NCBI RefSeq assembly: GCF_900101745.1
Contig: NZ_FNAD01000019.1
Coordinates: 1 to 64,000, forward strand
Reading direction: 5' to 3'
DNA length: 64,000 nucleotides
Origin: Glycomyces harbinensis
GTDB taxonomy: Bacteria > Actinomycetota > Actinomycetes > Mycobacteriales > Micromonosporaceae
Shown one piece after another: positions 50,767-59,752 of the stretch (its first letter is position 1; every line of letters starts with the position of its first letter). Under the pieces are notes generated by a model, which saw only the letters and a list, made by a program, of their open reading frames with translations, searched no databases and had not been told where the DNA came from. The position numbers were made by a program, and so were the translations under genes.

Positions 50767-51908
50767 ACATCGCCAGAATCGAGACCTTCCTCGTTCCGCC
50801 CCGATGGCTCTTCGTCCGCATCGAGACCGACGACGGCCTCGTCGGCTGGGGCGAGCCGATCGTCGAGGGGCGCGCCGAGGCCGTCGCGAGCGTCGTCGCC
50901 ACCTTCGCCGAACGGCTCGTCGGCGCCGACGCCGGCCGCATCGAGGACCACTGGCAGGTCATGACCAAGGGCGGGTTCTACCGCGGCGGGCCCGTCCTCT
51001 CCAGCGCCGTCGCCGGCATCGACCAGGCCCTGTGGGACCTCAAGGGCAAGGCCCTCGGCGTGCCGGTCTACGAACTGCTCGGCGGCCCGGTCCGCGACAA
51101 GGTCCGCGTCTACTCCTGGATCGGCGGCGACACCGTCCAGGCGCTCACCGAAGAAGCGCTGCGCGCCAAGGAGAACGGCTTCGACGCCGTCAAGTGCAAC
51201 GCCGCGGCGCAGCTCGAGCACATCGACTCCCCCGCCGTCGTGCACCGCATCGTCGACCAGTTCGCCGAGCTGCGCGGGGCCGTCGGCGACGACTTCGACT
51301 TCGCCCTCGACTTCCACGGCCGCTTCTCGACCGCCATGACCCGGCGCCTCCTGCCCCTGCTGGAGCCGCTGCTGCCGCTGTTCGTGGAGGAGCCGGTCCT
51401 GCCCGAGTTCTCCCGCGACCTCGCCCGGATCACCGCCTCGACCTCCATCCCGATCGCCACCGGCGAGCGCCTGTTCTCGCGCGGGGACTTCCGCGACGTG
51501 CTGCCCACCGGGATCGCCGTCGCGCAGCCGGACCTCTCGCACGCGGGCGGCATCTCGGAAGTGCGCCGGATCGCGGCCATGGCCGAGGCCTACGACGTGG
51601 CGATCGCGCCGCACTGCCCGCTGGGGCCGATCGCGCTCGCCTCGAGCCTCCAGGTCGACTTCGCGACGCCGAACTTCCTCATCCAGGAGCAGAGCCTCGG
51701 CATCCACTACAACGAGGGCAACGACCTGCTCGACTACCTGGTGGACCCGTCGGTCTTCGCGTTCACCGACGGCTACGTGCGGCGCCCGACCGCGCCGGGA
51801 CTGGGCGTCGAGGTCGACGAGGCCGCCGTCCGCAAGGCCGCCCGGGACCCCCACCGCTGGCGCAACGACGTCTGGCGCCGCAGGGACGGCGCCTTCGCCG
51901 AGTGGTGA
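50763..51908 (+). CDS. dgoD: D-galactonate dehydratase
   Basis: A 381-residue enolase-superfamily enzyme of the mandelate-racemase subgroup; the whole length follows E. coli DgoD (IETDDGLVGWGEPI, GFYRGGPVLSSAVAGIDQALWDLKGKALGVPV, QPDLSHAGGI, APHCPLGPIALASSLQ, LGIHYNEGNDLLDYL). Metal ligands D183, E209 and E235 and the base H185 (DFHG) are all in place. It removes water from D-galactonate to 2-keto-3-deoxygalactonate. The start is TTG 50763, overlapping the D-aminoacylase stop as TTGA, with GAGG 5-6 nt upstream. No other galactonate genes are present. Ends at a hairpin. Confidence 0.93.
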   Translation: MNIARIETFLVPPRWLFVRIETDDGLVGWGEPIVEGRAEAVASVVATFAERLVGADAGRIEDHWQVMTKGGFYRGGPVLSSAVAGIDQALWDLKGKALGVPVYELLGGPVRDKVRVYSWIGGDTVQALTEEALRAKENGFDAVKCNAAAQLEHIDSPAVVHRIVDQFAELRGAVGDDFDFALDFHGRFSTAMTRRLLPLLEPLLPLFVEEPVLPEFSRDLARITASTSIPIATGERLFSRGDFRDVLPTGIAVAQPDLSHAGGISEVRRIAAMAEAYDVAIAPHCPLGPIALASSLQVDFATPNFLIQEQSLGIHYNEGNDLLDYLVDPSVFAFTDGYVRRPTAPGLGVEVDEAAVRKAARDPHRWRNDVWRRRDGAFAEW

Positions 51909-51951
51909 GCGCGGTGCCCGGCGCCTGACTGCCGAAGGGCGACTGCGCGAA

Positions 51952-51983
51952 CGGGCCCCCGCCGCTGCTGCGGCGGGGGCCCG
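51952..51983. terminator. Bidirectional terminator
   Basis: CGGGCCCCCGCCG and its complement form a 13-bp stem around CTGCTG, between the convergent dgoD and subtilase genes. Confidence 0.85.
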
Positions 51984-52006
51984 GTGTTCAGGTGTTCAGG
52001 TGTTCG

Positions 52007-55000
52007 TCAGCAGCCGAGCTCCTCCAGGGTGAAACTCAATTCGGCCTCCTCGCCGGCGAGCACGTCGACCGTGGCGAAGTCGGCCGCGTAGCCGTCCTTG
52101 GAGACGATCACGGTGTACGTGTCCTCTTCGAACCAGAACTCGTACAGTCCATCGTCACCGGCGAGCAGGTGCTCGGTGCCGCCGCCGTCCACGCGGATCT
52201 GGACCTGCGCGTCCGCCACGGCGACCGTGGTGCCCTCGCAGGTCTCGGCGGAGACGGTGCCCAGGAGCTTGCCCTCCTCGGCCTTCGGCACGACCACCAT
52301 GGAGACGGCCACCGTGGGCGAGGGGTGCGGGCTGACCACGTCCAGCGTCAGCAGGGCCGCGTACGTGCCCGGCTGGTCGACGCCGGCCTCCTCGGTCGCG
52401 CTCGACTTGACCGCGACGCGCACGGTCTCCCCGGCCGGGACCAGGATCGAGTCGTCCGCGACCGTGAGCCAGGACGTGTCGTCCGGGTTCTCGTGTCCGA
52501 GGATGGTGAAGCTGCCGTGGCCGATGTCGAGGCTGACCTCGCCGTCGCCCGAGCCGGTGTTCGTGATCCGCAGGTACTGCGTCCACGAACCGCCCTGCTG
52601 CACATACGAGGTCAGGGTCGTGGCGTTGACGGTGATGTTCGGCGAGCCCACCGCGAAGTCGGCGCTGACCACCGCGTCGGGGACCACCGCCACCTCCTCG
52701 GTGGTCGAGCCGAACTCCTCGACGACGACCGAGAACTCGGACGCGCCCGAGCCCGCGGCGAACATCCAGTAGCCGCCGTCGGCCCCGGTCACCGCGGTGT
52801 TGCCCGAGGCGCTGTGGGTGACCACGGCGCCCTCGATCGGGTCGCCGGTGTCGAGGTCGGTGACGGTGCCGCGCACCAGGCCGCCCTCGACCGGGCCGCA
52901 GCCGGAAGCACCGCCGACGACCACGTCGTCGATCTGCCACCACCAGGCCCAGGTCGTGCGGTCGGTGTAGTGGAACTTCAGGCGCGCCTCGGTCGAGTCG
53001 GCCCATTCGGACAGGTCGAGTTCGACGGTCTGGTTGCGCGCGTTGGCGGTCGGGGCCCAGATCACTTCCCAGGTCTCGCCGCCGTCGCCGCTGACGAGGA
53101 CCTCGGCCGAGGTGTTGTACGAGCCCTTGTAGTAGTCGGTCCCGAACGACAGCGTCGGGGTGTCGGCGCTGGACAGGTCGAAGATCGGCGAGATCAGGTC
53201 GGTGTCCATGAGGTTGCCGCCCGAGCCCTGCTCGTCGGAGTCGGCGATGGCGAAGCCGCCCGAGCCCGGCGTCAGGTTGTTGCGCCCGCCCGGGTTGTCG
53301 AACTCCCAGCCCATGGTGCCGCGGTCGACCACGGTCCAGCCGGTCGGCTTGGCGCCGCCTTCGAACACCGAGCCGAGCGGGTCGTAGCCGTAGCCGGGGG
53401 CCACGCAGCCCTCCGCGATCGGGACCTCGATCTCCAGGTCCGCGGCGGAGACGACGCCGACGGTGACCTCCTGGTAGCCGGGGTAGTCGGCCTCGACGGC
53501 CAGCTCCCACTCACCCTCGGGGAGCGTCATCGAGAACTCGCCGGTGAGCGGGTCGGTCGTGGTCGTGACCTCGCCGCCGACGGTGGAGACGGTCGCCGGG
53601 AGCGGCCAGCCGTGCCCGGAGCCGTCCACGACGGTGCCGGTGACGGTGCTGGAGGGGACGGCGGTGAGCACGCCGTCGAACACGGCGGTCTCGTCCTCGG
53701 CGACGGTGACCGAACCGGTCAGGTCGGCGTAGCCGAACTTGGTGCCCGTCACGGCGTACTCGCCGGTCGGGAGGACCGGCACCGAGTAGGTGCCGTCCGC
53801 GCCGGTGGTGGCGGTGCGGGTGAACTCGCCCGAGAAGACCAGCTTCGCGCCTTCCACGGGTGCGCCGTCGCCGTCGGTGACGGTGCCCGAGACGGCGCCG
53901 GTCGCGCCGATGGGCGAGGCCATGACCGCGGCGAGCGCGTCGAGGCGGCCGTTGCCGAAGACGTTGTTGAGCTCGTCGGTGCCGCCGCACTCGTCGTTCG
54001 GGGTCGCGATGGCCGTGCCGGTGAGGGCCTCGTAGACGGCGTCGTAGTCGCCGTCGAGCGCGGGTGCGGCCGAGAGCATCAGCGCGACCGCGCCGGCCAC
54101 GTGGGGAGCGGCCATGGAGGTGCCGCTCCCGTTGGCGTAACCGGTGCCCGGGGCCGCGGAGCGGACCGTGACGCCGGGGGCGGCGAGGTCGGGCTTGACC
54201 TGCCCGTCGCGGCCGGGGCCGCGGGCGGAGAAGTAGCCGATCTCGTTGTTCACGTCGTAGGCGCCGACGCCGATCACGTCGGGGTACAGGCCCGGTGAGC
54301 CGGCCGATTCGCAGCCGTCCTCGCCGTTGTTGCCCAGCGACATCACCGGGATGATCCCGGAGGCGTGCCACAGCGCGACGACGTCCTCGTAGAACGGGTC
54401 GTCGACCGAGGCGGTGGTGCCCCAGGAGTTGTTGACGACGTCGGGCGCCTTGGACGGGTCGGGCGAGGTGCCGTCCGCCTTGGTCGGCGCGGCGATCCAC
54501 TCGCCGGACTCGATGAGCGCCTCGGCGCTCGGGCAGCAGCCGTTGACGGCGATCCACTCGGCGCCGGGTGCGACGCCGATCTGGTTGGCGCCGCCGTCGT
54601 CGCCGACCATGGTGCCCATCGTGTGGGTGCCGTGGGTGCCGGTGTCGCAGGGCGCGTCGCCGGTGCAGCGGTTCTGCACGTCGTAGAAGTTGTAGTCGTG
54701 GCTGAAGGTGCCGTCGCCGTTGTTGCCGCGGTACTGGTTCACCAGGGCCGGGTGGTCGTAGTCGACGCCCGTGTCGATGGACGCGACGACGACGCCGGTC
54801 CCGTCGTAGCCCATGTCCCACACGTCGGGGGCGTTGATGTTCTCCAGGCCCCATTCGACCGCGTTCGGCTCGGGGTCGGCCACCAGCGGCTCCACCGGCT
54901 CGACCAGCGAGTACTCGGGGGCCTGGATGATCGCGGCGACGGTGTCGAGGAGGACCAGGTCCTCCAGGAGGTCCTTGTCTCCCACGGCTTTGACGGTGTT

Positions 55001-55351
55001 GGAACCCCAGTAGGATTCGTACTCGGCACCGGCCTCGTCGAGGAGGTCGATCACGTCCTTCTGCGAGGTCTCCGCGAAGTCCTGAGCCGCTGCAACGGCT
55101 TCGGACCCCTTCTCGGTCTTGGTGTCGGCGGCGAAGGCGGGGCTGTAGTCGGGGGCTCCTTCGAAACGCACCCAGAGTTCGGCCTCGCCTTCGGCTTCGA
55201 TGGCCGCGAGCAGGCCGGCCGCCACCTTCTCGTCGATGAGGGCGTCGGTTCCGGACTCGGCGAAGGCGGCGGTGCCGGGCAGTGCCGTCACCAGCACTCC
55301 TGCTGCCGAGGCCGCGAGAGCCCTAGTCACGCGTCGTTGCAACTTGATCAC
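52007..55351 (-). CDS. Secreted S8 subtilase with multiple C-terminal beta domains (long paralogue)
   Basis: A 1114-residue extracellular serine protease. Signal peptide (about 1-33, Ala-rich, cut near AFAES), an I9-like prodomain (to about 150), then the catalytic domain with triad D193 (SIDTGVD), H240 (HGTHTMGTM) and S412 (GTSMAAPH). C-terminal domains are two carboxypeptidase-regulatory-like domains (about 490-680), a MAM/immune-inhibitor-like jelly roll (about 700-880), another regulatory-like domain, a CARDB-like domain and a final beta domain to E-L-G-C. GTG 55351 has AGGAG 6 nt upstream. The paralogue at 56012-58726 lacks the last two domains. Likely a nutrient or processing protease; substrates unknown. 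Confidence 0.93.
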   Translation of the reverse strand: MIKLQRRVTRALAASAAGVLVTALPGTAAFAESGTDALIDEKVAAGLLAAIEAEGEAELWVRFEGAPDYSPAFAADTKTEKGSEAVAAAQDFAETSQKDVIDLLDEAGAEYESYWGSNTVKAVGDKDLLEDLVLLDTVAAIIQAPEYSLVEPVEPLVADPEPNAVEWGLENINAPDVWDMGYDGTGVVVASIDTGVDYDHPALVNQYRGNNGDGTFSHDYNFYDVQNRCTGDAPCDTGTHGTHTMGTMVGDDGGANQIGVAPGAEWIAVNGCCPSAEALIESGEWIAAPTKADGTSPDPSKAPDVVNNSWGTTASVDDPFYEDVVALWHASGIIPVMSLGNNGEDGCESAGSPGLYPDVIGVGAYDVNNEIGYFSARGPGRDGQVKPDLAAPGVTVRSAAPGTGYANGSGTSMAAPHVAGAVALMLSAAPALDGDYDAVYEALTGTAIATPNDECGGTDELNNVFGNGRLDALAAVMASPIGATGAVSGTVTDGDGAPVEGAKLVFSGEFTRTATTGADGTYSVPVLPTGEYAVTGTKFGYADLTGSVTVAEDETAVFDGVLTAVPSSTVTGTVVDGSGHGWPLPATVSTVGGEVTTTTDPLTGEFSMTLPEGEWELAVEADYPGYQEVTVGVVSAADLEIEVPIAEGCVAPGYGYDPLGSVFEGGAKPTGWTVVDRGTMGWEFDNPGGRNNLTPGSGGFAIADSDEQGSGGNLMDTDLISPIFDLSSADTPTLSFGTDYYKGSYNTSAEVLVSGDGGETWEVIWAPTANARNQTVELDLSEWADSTEARLKFHYTDRTTWAWWWQIDDVVVGGASGCGPVEGGLVRGTVTDLDTGDPIEGAVVTHSASGNTAVTGADGGYWMFAAGSGASEFSVVVEEFGSTTEEVAVVPDAVVSADFAVGSPNITVNATTLTSYVQQGGSWTQYLRITNTGSGDGEVSLDIGHGSFTILGHENPDDTSWLTVADDSILVPAGETVRVAVKSSATEEAGVDQPGTYAALLTLDVVSPHPSPTVAVSMVVVPKAEEGKLLGTVSAETCEGTTVAVADAQVQIRVDGGGTEHLLAGDDGLYEFWFEEDTYTVIVSKDGYAADFATVDVLAGEEAELSFTLEELGC

Positions 55352-55967
55352 GACGGCTCCTGTTCTGTTGGGGGTGCCTCGGGACGGGGGTTTCCGGCGC
55401 CGAAGCGGGTGTGGTCGTGATACGGCTCCCCCCGGGATGCGAGGGGAGCACGGAGAACACGGTGCCAGTCCGCAAAGGAACGCACAAGACCCCACTTTGC
55501 ACACTTCGGTCGTGATTTCACAGTTTGCGGGTGACGGCCGCATGGCCCGAAGTGAATGAAACGCCCGCCGCGGACGGGTCGGGCGGAGCCGACAGATGCC
55601 CTGAACTCGGACGATTCCCGTTCCGGTGGATCGCGATCGGTTCGATGAATGCGTTCGTAACGCTGCGTCAAGCGAATCGAAACAGTATGTACCGGCTTGT
55701 GTTGTGACTAAGATCACTTAAGAAGGTTTGCTTCATCAAGTGATGGGTTATGACGCCAGGGTTTCAGCGCTGCCTACAACGCCATTATGGCGATTGGTAA
55801 TCACTCGCCCTATCTGTCCCACAAGCGGAACCGCTCGAACCCTCCGGCGAAGCCATGAATTGCGATGATTCATCCCTGAGTCCGGACGTCGATCGACACT
55901 CCCATCAGGACGGTAACTCGAGCCGCCGAGACCGTGACACTCAGCGATTGGAACCGCACGGAACGAG
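55352..55967. other. 616-bp gene-free upstream region with two inverted repeats
   Basis: No credible gene. ATCACTT and AAGTGAT (55713-55719, 55738-55744) form an inverted repeat across 18 bp, and CGCCAT-T-ATGGCG (55780-55792) is a perfect 13-bp palindrome. The segment 55620-55860 is AT-richer than the genes. It lies between the 5' end of the long subtilase gene and the 3' terminator of the short one, so it most likely controls the long subtilase. Confidence 0.45.
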
Positions 55968-55996
55968 AGGGCCCCGGCGCGGTGCGCCGGGGCCCT
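55968..55996 (-). terminator. Terminator of the short subtilase gene
   Basis: AGGGCCCCGGCGC with its complement, a 13-bp stem around GGT, located 15 bp after the stop codon of the minus-strand subtilase gene ending at 56012. Confidence 0.85.
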
Positions 55997-56011
55997 GCTT
56001 CGGTTGCGCCG

Positions 56012-58726
56012 TTAGGCCTCGGCCTCCAGTGCGAAGTCGGCGCCCACGACGGCGTCGAGTTCGACGTCGGCTTCGGCGGTGCCGGTCGTCCAGCCCTCCA
56101 GGGAGGCTTCGAGGGCCGCGGCCCCCGCGCTCGTGAAGAGGACGTACTCGCCGTCGGCGCCGGTCACCGCGGCGTTGCCGGTGGCCGGGTCGGTGACGAC
56201 CGCGCCCGCGATCGGCTCGCCGGAGCCCGCGTCGGTCACGGTGCCGCGCACCAGACCGCCTTCGAGCTCGCCGCAGCCGACGCGGACGTTGTCGACCTCC
56301 CACAGCCAGGCCCACGTCCCGTGGTCGGTGTAGTGGAACTTGACCTGGACCGCGGTCTGGTCGGCCCACGCCGAGAGGTCGATCTCCTCGATGGTGTCGA
56401 GGAGGTCCTCATTGGTGTGCCAGACCTGCTCCCACGTCTCGCCGCCGTCGACCGAGACCGACACGTCGGCCTCGCCGCCGATCCCGTCGTCCAGGAAGAA
56501 GCTCGCGAACGACAGGGTCGTGCTCTCCGCGGCGGACAGGTCGAACGGCGCGGTGATCATGTCGGTGTCGGTGGTGAACCCGGGACCGATCGCGTCGGCG
56601 TTCGCCTGCGCGAACCCGCCCGAGCCGGGCGTGACGTTCTCGTAGAGGTACGGGTCGTCGAACAGCCACGGGTCGCCGGTGCCGTGGTTGACGACCTCCC
56701 AGCCGGCCGGGATCTCCAGCGACTCGAAGCGCTCGTCGAACACGTCGGAGCCGTAACCGGGGGCCATGCAGCTCGCGGCGATCGGGACCTCGACCAGGGC
56801 CGCGTCGGCGGGGTCGACCACGACCACGTCGTAGCCGGGGTAGTCGGTGGTCACGGTCAGCGGCCAGTCGCCGTCGGCGGGGATCTCGAGGCTGAACGCG
56901 CCGGTGAACGGGTCGGTCGCGGCCGCGGCCTCGCCTCCGGCGGTCTCGACGGTCGCGTCCAGCGCCCAGCCGTGCCCGGAGCCGTCCACGACCGCGCCCT
57001 CGACGACCTGCGTCTCCAGCTTCGGCAGCTCGACGTCGAAGACCGCCTCGCCGTTGTTCTTCACGCGGACCGAACCGGTCACCGTCTCGTACAGGAACTT
57101 CGAGGCGGTGACGTGGTAGCGCCCGGCGGGGATGCGCTCGAAGGCGTAGAGGCCGTCGGCGTCGGTGGCGGTCTCGCGGACCGTGGCGCCCTCAAAGACG
57201 AGCCGGACGCCCGCGACGGGTTCGCCGTCCTGGTCGGCCACGGCGCCCGAGAGGGACCCGAACTTGCCGGCCGGGGCCTCGTCCACGGCGTCCTCGACAT
57301 CGATCTTGCCGTGCCCGTAGACGTTGTTGAGCTCCTTGTCGCCGCCGCACTGGTCGTCGTCGACGTCTCTGGCCGTGCCCGTCAGCGTCTCGTAGACGGC
57401 CTCGTAGTCCCCTTCCAGCGTCGGCGAGGCCGACAAGAGCAGCGCGATCGAGCCGACCACGTGCGGTGCGGCCATCGAAGTGCCGCTGGCGAGCCCGTAC
57501 TCGTCGCCCGGCAGCGCCGAGTAGACGTCCTCGCCGGGAGCGGCCAGGTCCGGTTTGACCGTGCCCTCCCAGCCGTGGCCGCGCGAGGAGAAGTCGGAGA
57601 TCACGCCGGCTTCGTTGTAGGCGCCGACGGCGATCACGTTCTCGTAGATCCCCGGGCTGCCCATGGTGAGGCAGGCGTCGCCGCCGTTGCCGGCCGCGAA
57701 GACCGGGATGATGCCCGCGGCGTGCCACAGGTCCACGACCTGGGCGTAGAACGGGTCGTACCCGTAACCGCCCCAGGAGTTGTTGACCACGTGCGGGGCC
57801 TTGAGCGGGTCGGCGTTGCGGCCCTCGGCGTCGGTGGGGGCGGCGATCCACTCCCCCGCCCGCAGCAGCGTCTCCTCGTCGGGGCAGCAGCCGTTGACGG
57901 CGATCCACTCCGCGCCGGGAGCGACGCCGATGCCCTCGGCGCCGACCATGGTGCCCATGGTGTGGGTGCCGTGGCCGTCGAAGTCGCACGGCGCCTCGGT
58001 ATCGCACATGTCGGCGACGTCGTAGAAGTTGTAGTCGTGGGTGAACGTGCCGTCGCCGTTGTTGCCGCGGTACTGCTCCGCGAGCGCCGGGTGGTCGTAC
58101 TGGACGCCGGAGTCGATGCTGGCGACGACGATGCCCTCGCCGGTGAAGCCCTGCTCCCACACGTCGGGAGCGCCCACCTCCTCGACGCCCCATTCGACGG
58201 CCGCCGTCTGCACGGCGTCCCAGGTCTGGAACTCGTCCCCGCCCTTGTCGCCGGGCGTGATCGGCTCGACCCGCTCGACCTCGGGTGCGGGCAGGATGGC
58301 CTCGATCTCGTCGAAGGCCACCAGGTCGGCGACCAGGTCGTCACCGCCTTCGACCTTGATCGCCGAAGCGCCCCAGAAGGACTCGTAGGCGACCCCGGAC
58401 TCCTCCAGGGTCGCGGCGACCTCGGCCTGCGAGGTCTCCGCGAAGGCCTTGGCCGCCGCTACGGCGGCGGTGCCCTTGTCGGTCTTGGCGTCGGCGGCGA
58501 ACGCCGAGGTGTAGTCGGGGGCTCCGGCGAAGAGGAGCCACAGCTCCGCGTCGCCCTTGCCGTCGATCTCCGCGATGAGCGCGGGGTCGACCTTCTGCTC
58601 GATGAGGACTTGGATCTCGGTTTCGGGTGTTTCGGCCGAGGCGCCGGTGGCCAGCGCCGCCGGGACCAGCGCGCCTGCGAAGGCGGCGGCGAGGATGCGG
58701 CGCGAGCGCCGCTGTGCAACTGTCAC
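56012..58726 (-). CDS. Secreted S8 subtilase (short paralogue)
   Basis: A 904-residue extracellular protease paralogous to the one at 52007-55351. Signal peptide (about 1-31, ATGASA cleavage), prodomain with the same QVLIEQKVDPALIAEIDGKGDAELWL type of start, catalytic triad D205 (SIDSGVQYDH), H252 (HGTHTMGTM) and S417 (GTSMAAPH). It is followed by two regulatory-like beta domains and a jelly-roll domain, and it ends after the domain SGEPIAGAVVTDPATGNAAVTG. It lacks the two extra C-terminal domains of its neighbour. GTG 58726 has AAGGAG 5-6 nt upstream. Conserved cysteines in the catalytic domain (DEAPCD, VNGCCP, DQCGG) imply disulphides. Confidence 0.93.
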   Translation of the reverse strand: MTVAQRRSRRILAAAFAGALVPAALATGASAETPETEIQVLIEQKVDPALIAEIDGKGDAELWLLFAGAPDYTSAFAADAKTDKGTAAVAAAKAFAETSQAEVAATLEESGVAYESFWGASAIKVEGGDDLVADLVAFDEIEAILPAPEVERVEPITPGDKGGDEFQTWDAVQTAAVEWGVEEVGAPDVWEQGFTGEGIVVASIDSGVQYDHPALAEQYRGNNGDGTFTHDYNFYDVADMCDTEAPCDFDGHGTHTMGTMVGAEGIGVAPGAEWIAVNGCCPDEETLLRAGEWIAAPTDAEGRNADPLKAPHVVNNSWGGYGYDPFYAQVVDLWHAAGIIPVFAAGNGGDACLTMGSPGIYENVIAVGAYNEAGVISDFSSRGHGWEGTVKPDLAAPGEDVYSALPGDEYGLASGTSMAAPHVVGSIALLLSASPTLEGDYEAVYETLTGTARDVDDDQCGGDKELNNVYGHGKIDVEDAVDEAPAGKFGSLSGAVADQDGEPVAGVRLVFEGATVRETATDADGLYAFERIPAGRYHVTASKFLYETVTGSVRVKNNGEAVFDVELPKLETQVVEGAVVDGSGHGWALDATVETAGGEAAAATDPFTGAFSLEIPADGDWPLTVTTDYPGYDVVVVDPADAALVEVPIAASCMAPGYGSDVFDERFESLEIPAGWEVVNHGTGDPWLFDDPYLYENVTPGSGGFAQANADAIGPGFTTDTDMITAPFDLSAAESTTLSFASFFLDDGIGGEADVSVSVDGGETWEQVWHTNEDLLDTIEEIDLSAWADQTAVQVKFHYTDHGTWAWLWEVDNVRVGCGELEGGLVRGTVTDAGSGEPIAGAVVTDPATGNAAVTGADGEYVLFTSAGAAALEASLEGWTTGTAEADVELDAVVGADFALEAEA

Positions 58727-58904
58727 GAACTCTCCTTGTTGGGGGTGGCCCCGCTCTTCAGCGGGACCGGGGGTGGTCTCCGAGAGGAAGGAATTTGGTG
58801 ACTATGGACGTGTTCGCTGGGGTAACTCCACTTTGGGGTCCCCGAAAGCGGTACGCCCTGAAGGCCCGCCTGGGTTGCATGCGCGGTGATTTACGGCATG
58901 GAGA

Positions 58905-58937
58905 AAGGCCCCCTGCCGCTGAGCGGCAGGGGGCCTT
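58905..58937. terminator. Terminator hairpin
   Basis: AAGGCCCCCTGCCGC with its complement, 15-bp stem around TGA, located downstream (minus strand) of the Asp/Gly-rich membrane-protein gene that ends at 58968. Confidence 0.88.
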
Positions 58938-58967
58938 CGTGGTCTGACCTGTGTGGTCTAGCTGGGG

Positions 58968-59711
58968 TTACTCGAAGCCGCCGAAATCGCCGCCGCCTCC
59001 GAAGTCGCCGCCGAAATCGCCGCCGGTGTCCCCTCCGGAGTCGCCCGCGTCGCCGCCGGAGTCGCCCCCGGCATCGCCTGAGGCGTCGCCGCCTTCGACC
59101 GCGCCCATCGCGTACGCGGGGGCGATCATCGCGTCGAAGACCATCATGCCGACGAACACGCCCGCGGCGCCCGCCAGCGCGGGCTGCCACCAGGGCGTGT
59201 TGTACCAGCCCGAGGGCACGGGGCGGCCGTCGACGCGTCCGCCCGGGTAGTAGTGGCGGTTCTCGTCGCTGGGGTCGGGGGAGCCGCTGTAGGTGCGGCC
59301 TTCGACCTCGGCGTGGACGGGTTCGGTGAGCGCGCCGGTGCGGCGCTGGCCGCGCATGGTGGGGATCTCGGGGCCGGGGTCGATGCCCATGGCGGTCCGG
59401 GAGGCGCGCACGTAGTGGAGGCCTTCGATGGAGGTCTCGGCGGCGAGCCGGTACTGGTTGATGGTATCGGCGCCGGCGAGTTGGGAACCTGCGGCGGTGT
59501 AGCGCTCGCCGGCGTCGGCGAGGGCCTGTCCGGCCGGGAGGTTGTCGCCTGGGGCGACGAGGTTCATGGTCTGGCCGCCGAGGCGCTCGTAGAGGCGGCG
59601 GGCTTCGGCCTCGGCGTCGGCGAGTTCGGCCAGCGCGCGCTTCTTGTTGGACTGGACGACGAAGAAGATGACGACGATCGCGACGACCAGCAGGGTCAAC
59701 CACAGCTCCAT
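58968..59711 (-). CDS. Membrane protein with Asp/Gly-rich tail
   Basis: A 247-residue protein. An N-terminal TM helix (about 3-20) is followed by a helical segment (KKRALAELADAEAEARRLYERLGGQ) and a helical domain resembling a DUF1542-like region (GERYTAAGSQLAGADTINQYRLAAETSIEGLHYVRASRTAMG). A second hydrophobic segment lies near 175-195 and the last ~40 residues are a GGD/GD repeat tail. Similar actinobacterial proteins are unnamed. ATG 59711 follows TAGGCT (59718-59723, minus) by 6 nt without a ribosome binding site. It is divergent from rmuC. Confidence 0.7.
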   Translation of the reverse strand: MELWLTLLVVAIVVIFFVVQSNKKRALAELADAEAEARRLYERLGGQTMNLVAPGDNLPAGQALADAGERYTAAGSQLAGADTINQYRLAAETSIEGLHYVRASRTAMGIDPGPEIPTMRGQRRTGALTEPVHAEVEGRTYSGSPDPSDENRHYYPGGRVDGRPVPSGWYNTPWWQPALAGAAGVFVGMMVFDAMIAPAYAMGAVEGGDASGDAGGDSGGDAGDSGGDTGGDFGGDFGGGGDFGGFE

Positions 59712-59717
59712 GTACTG

Positions 59718-59745
59718 AGCCTACCTGTGCTCGCGCGCCTAGACT
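59718..59745. promoter_or_regulatory. Divergent leaderless promoters of the 59711 gene and rmuC
   Basis: TAGGCT on the minus strand (59718-59723) and TAGACT on the plus strand (59740-59745) stand 6 and 7 nt before the respective ATG codons. Confidence 0.6.
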
Positions 59746-59752
59746 GGCCCCT

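Noticed and set aside
55934..58801. 955-codon plus-strand frame opposite the short subtilase
   Set aside because: Antisense shadow; Val/Gly/Arg-rich composition with no recognisable domains, while the minus strand encodes a complete subtilase.
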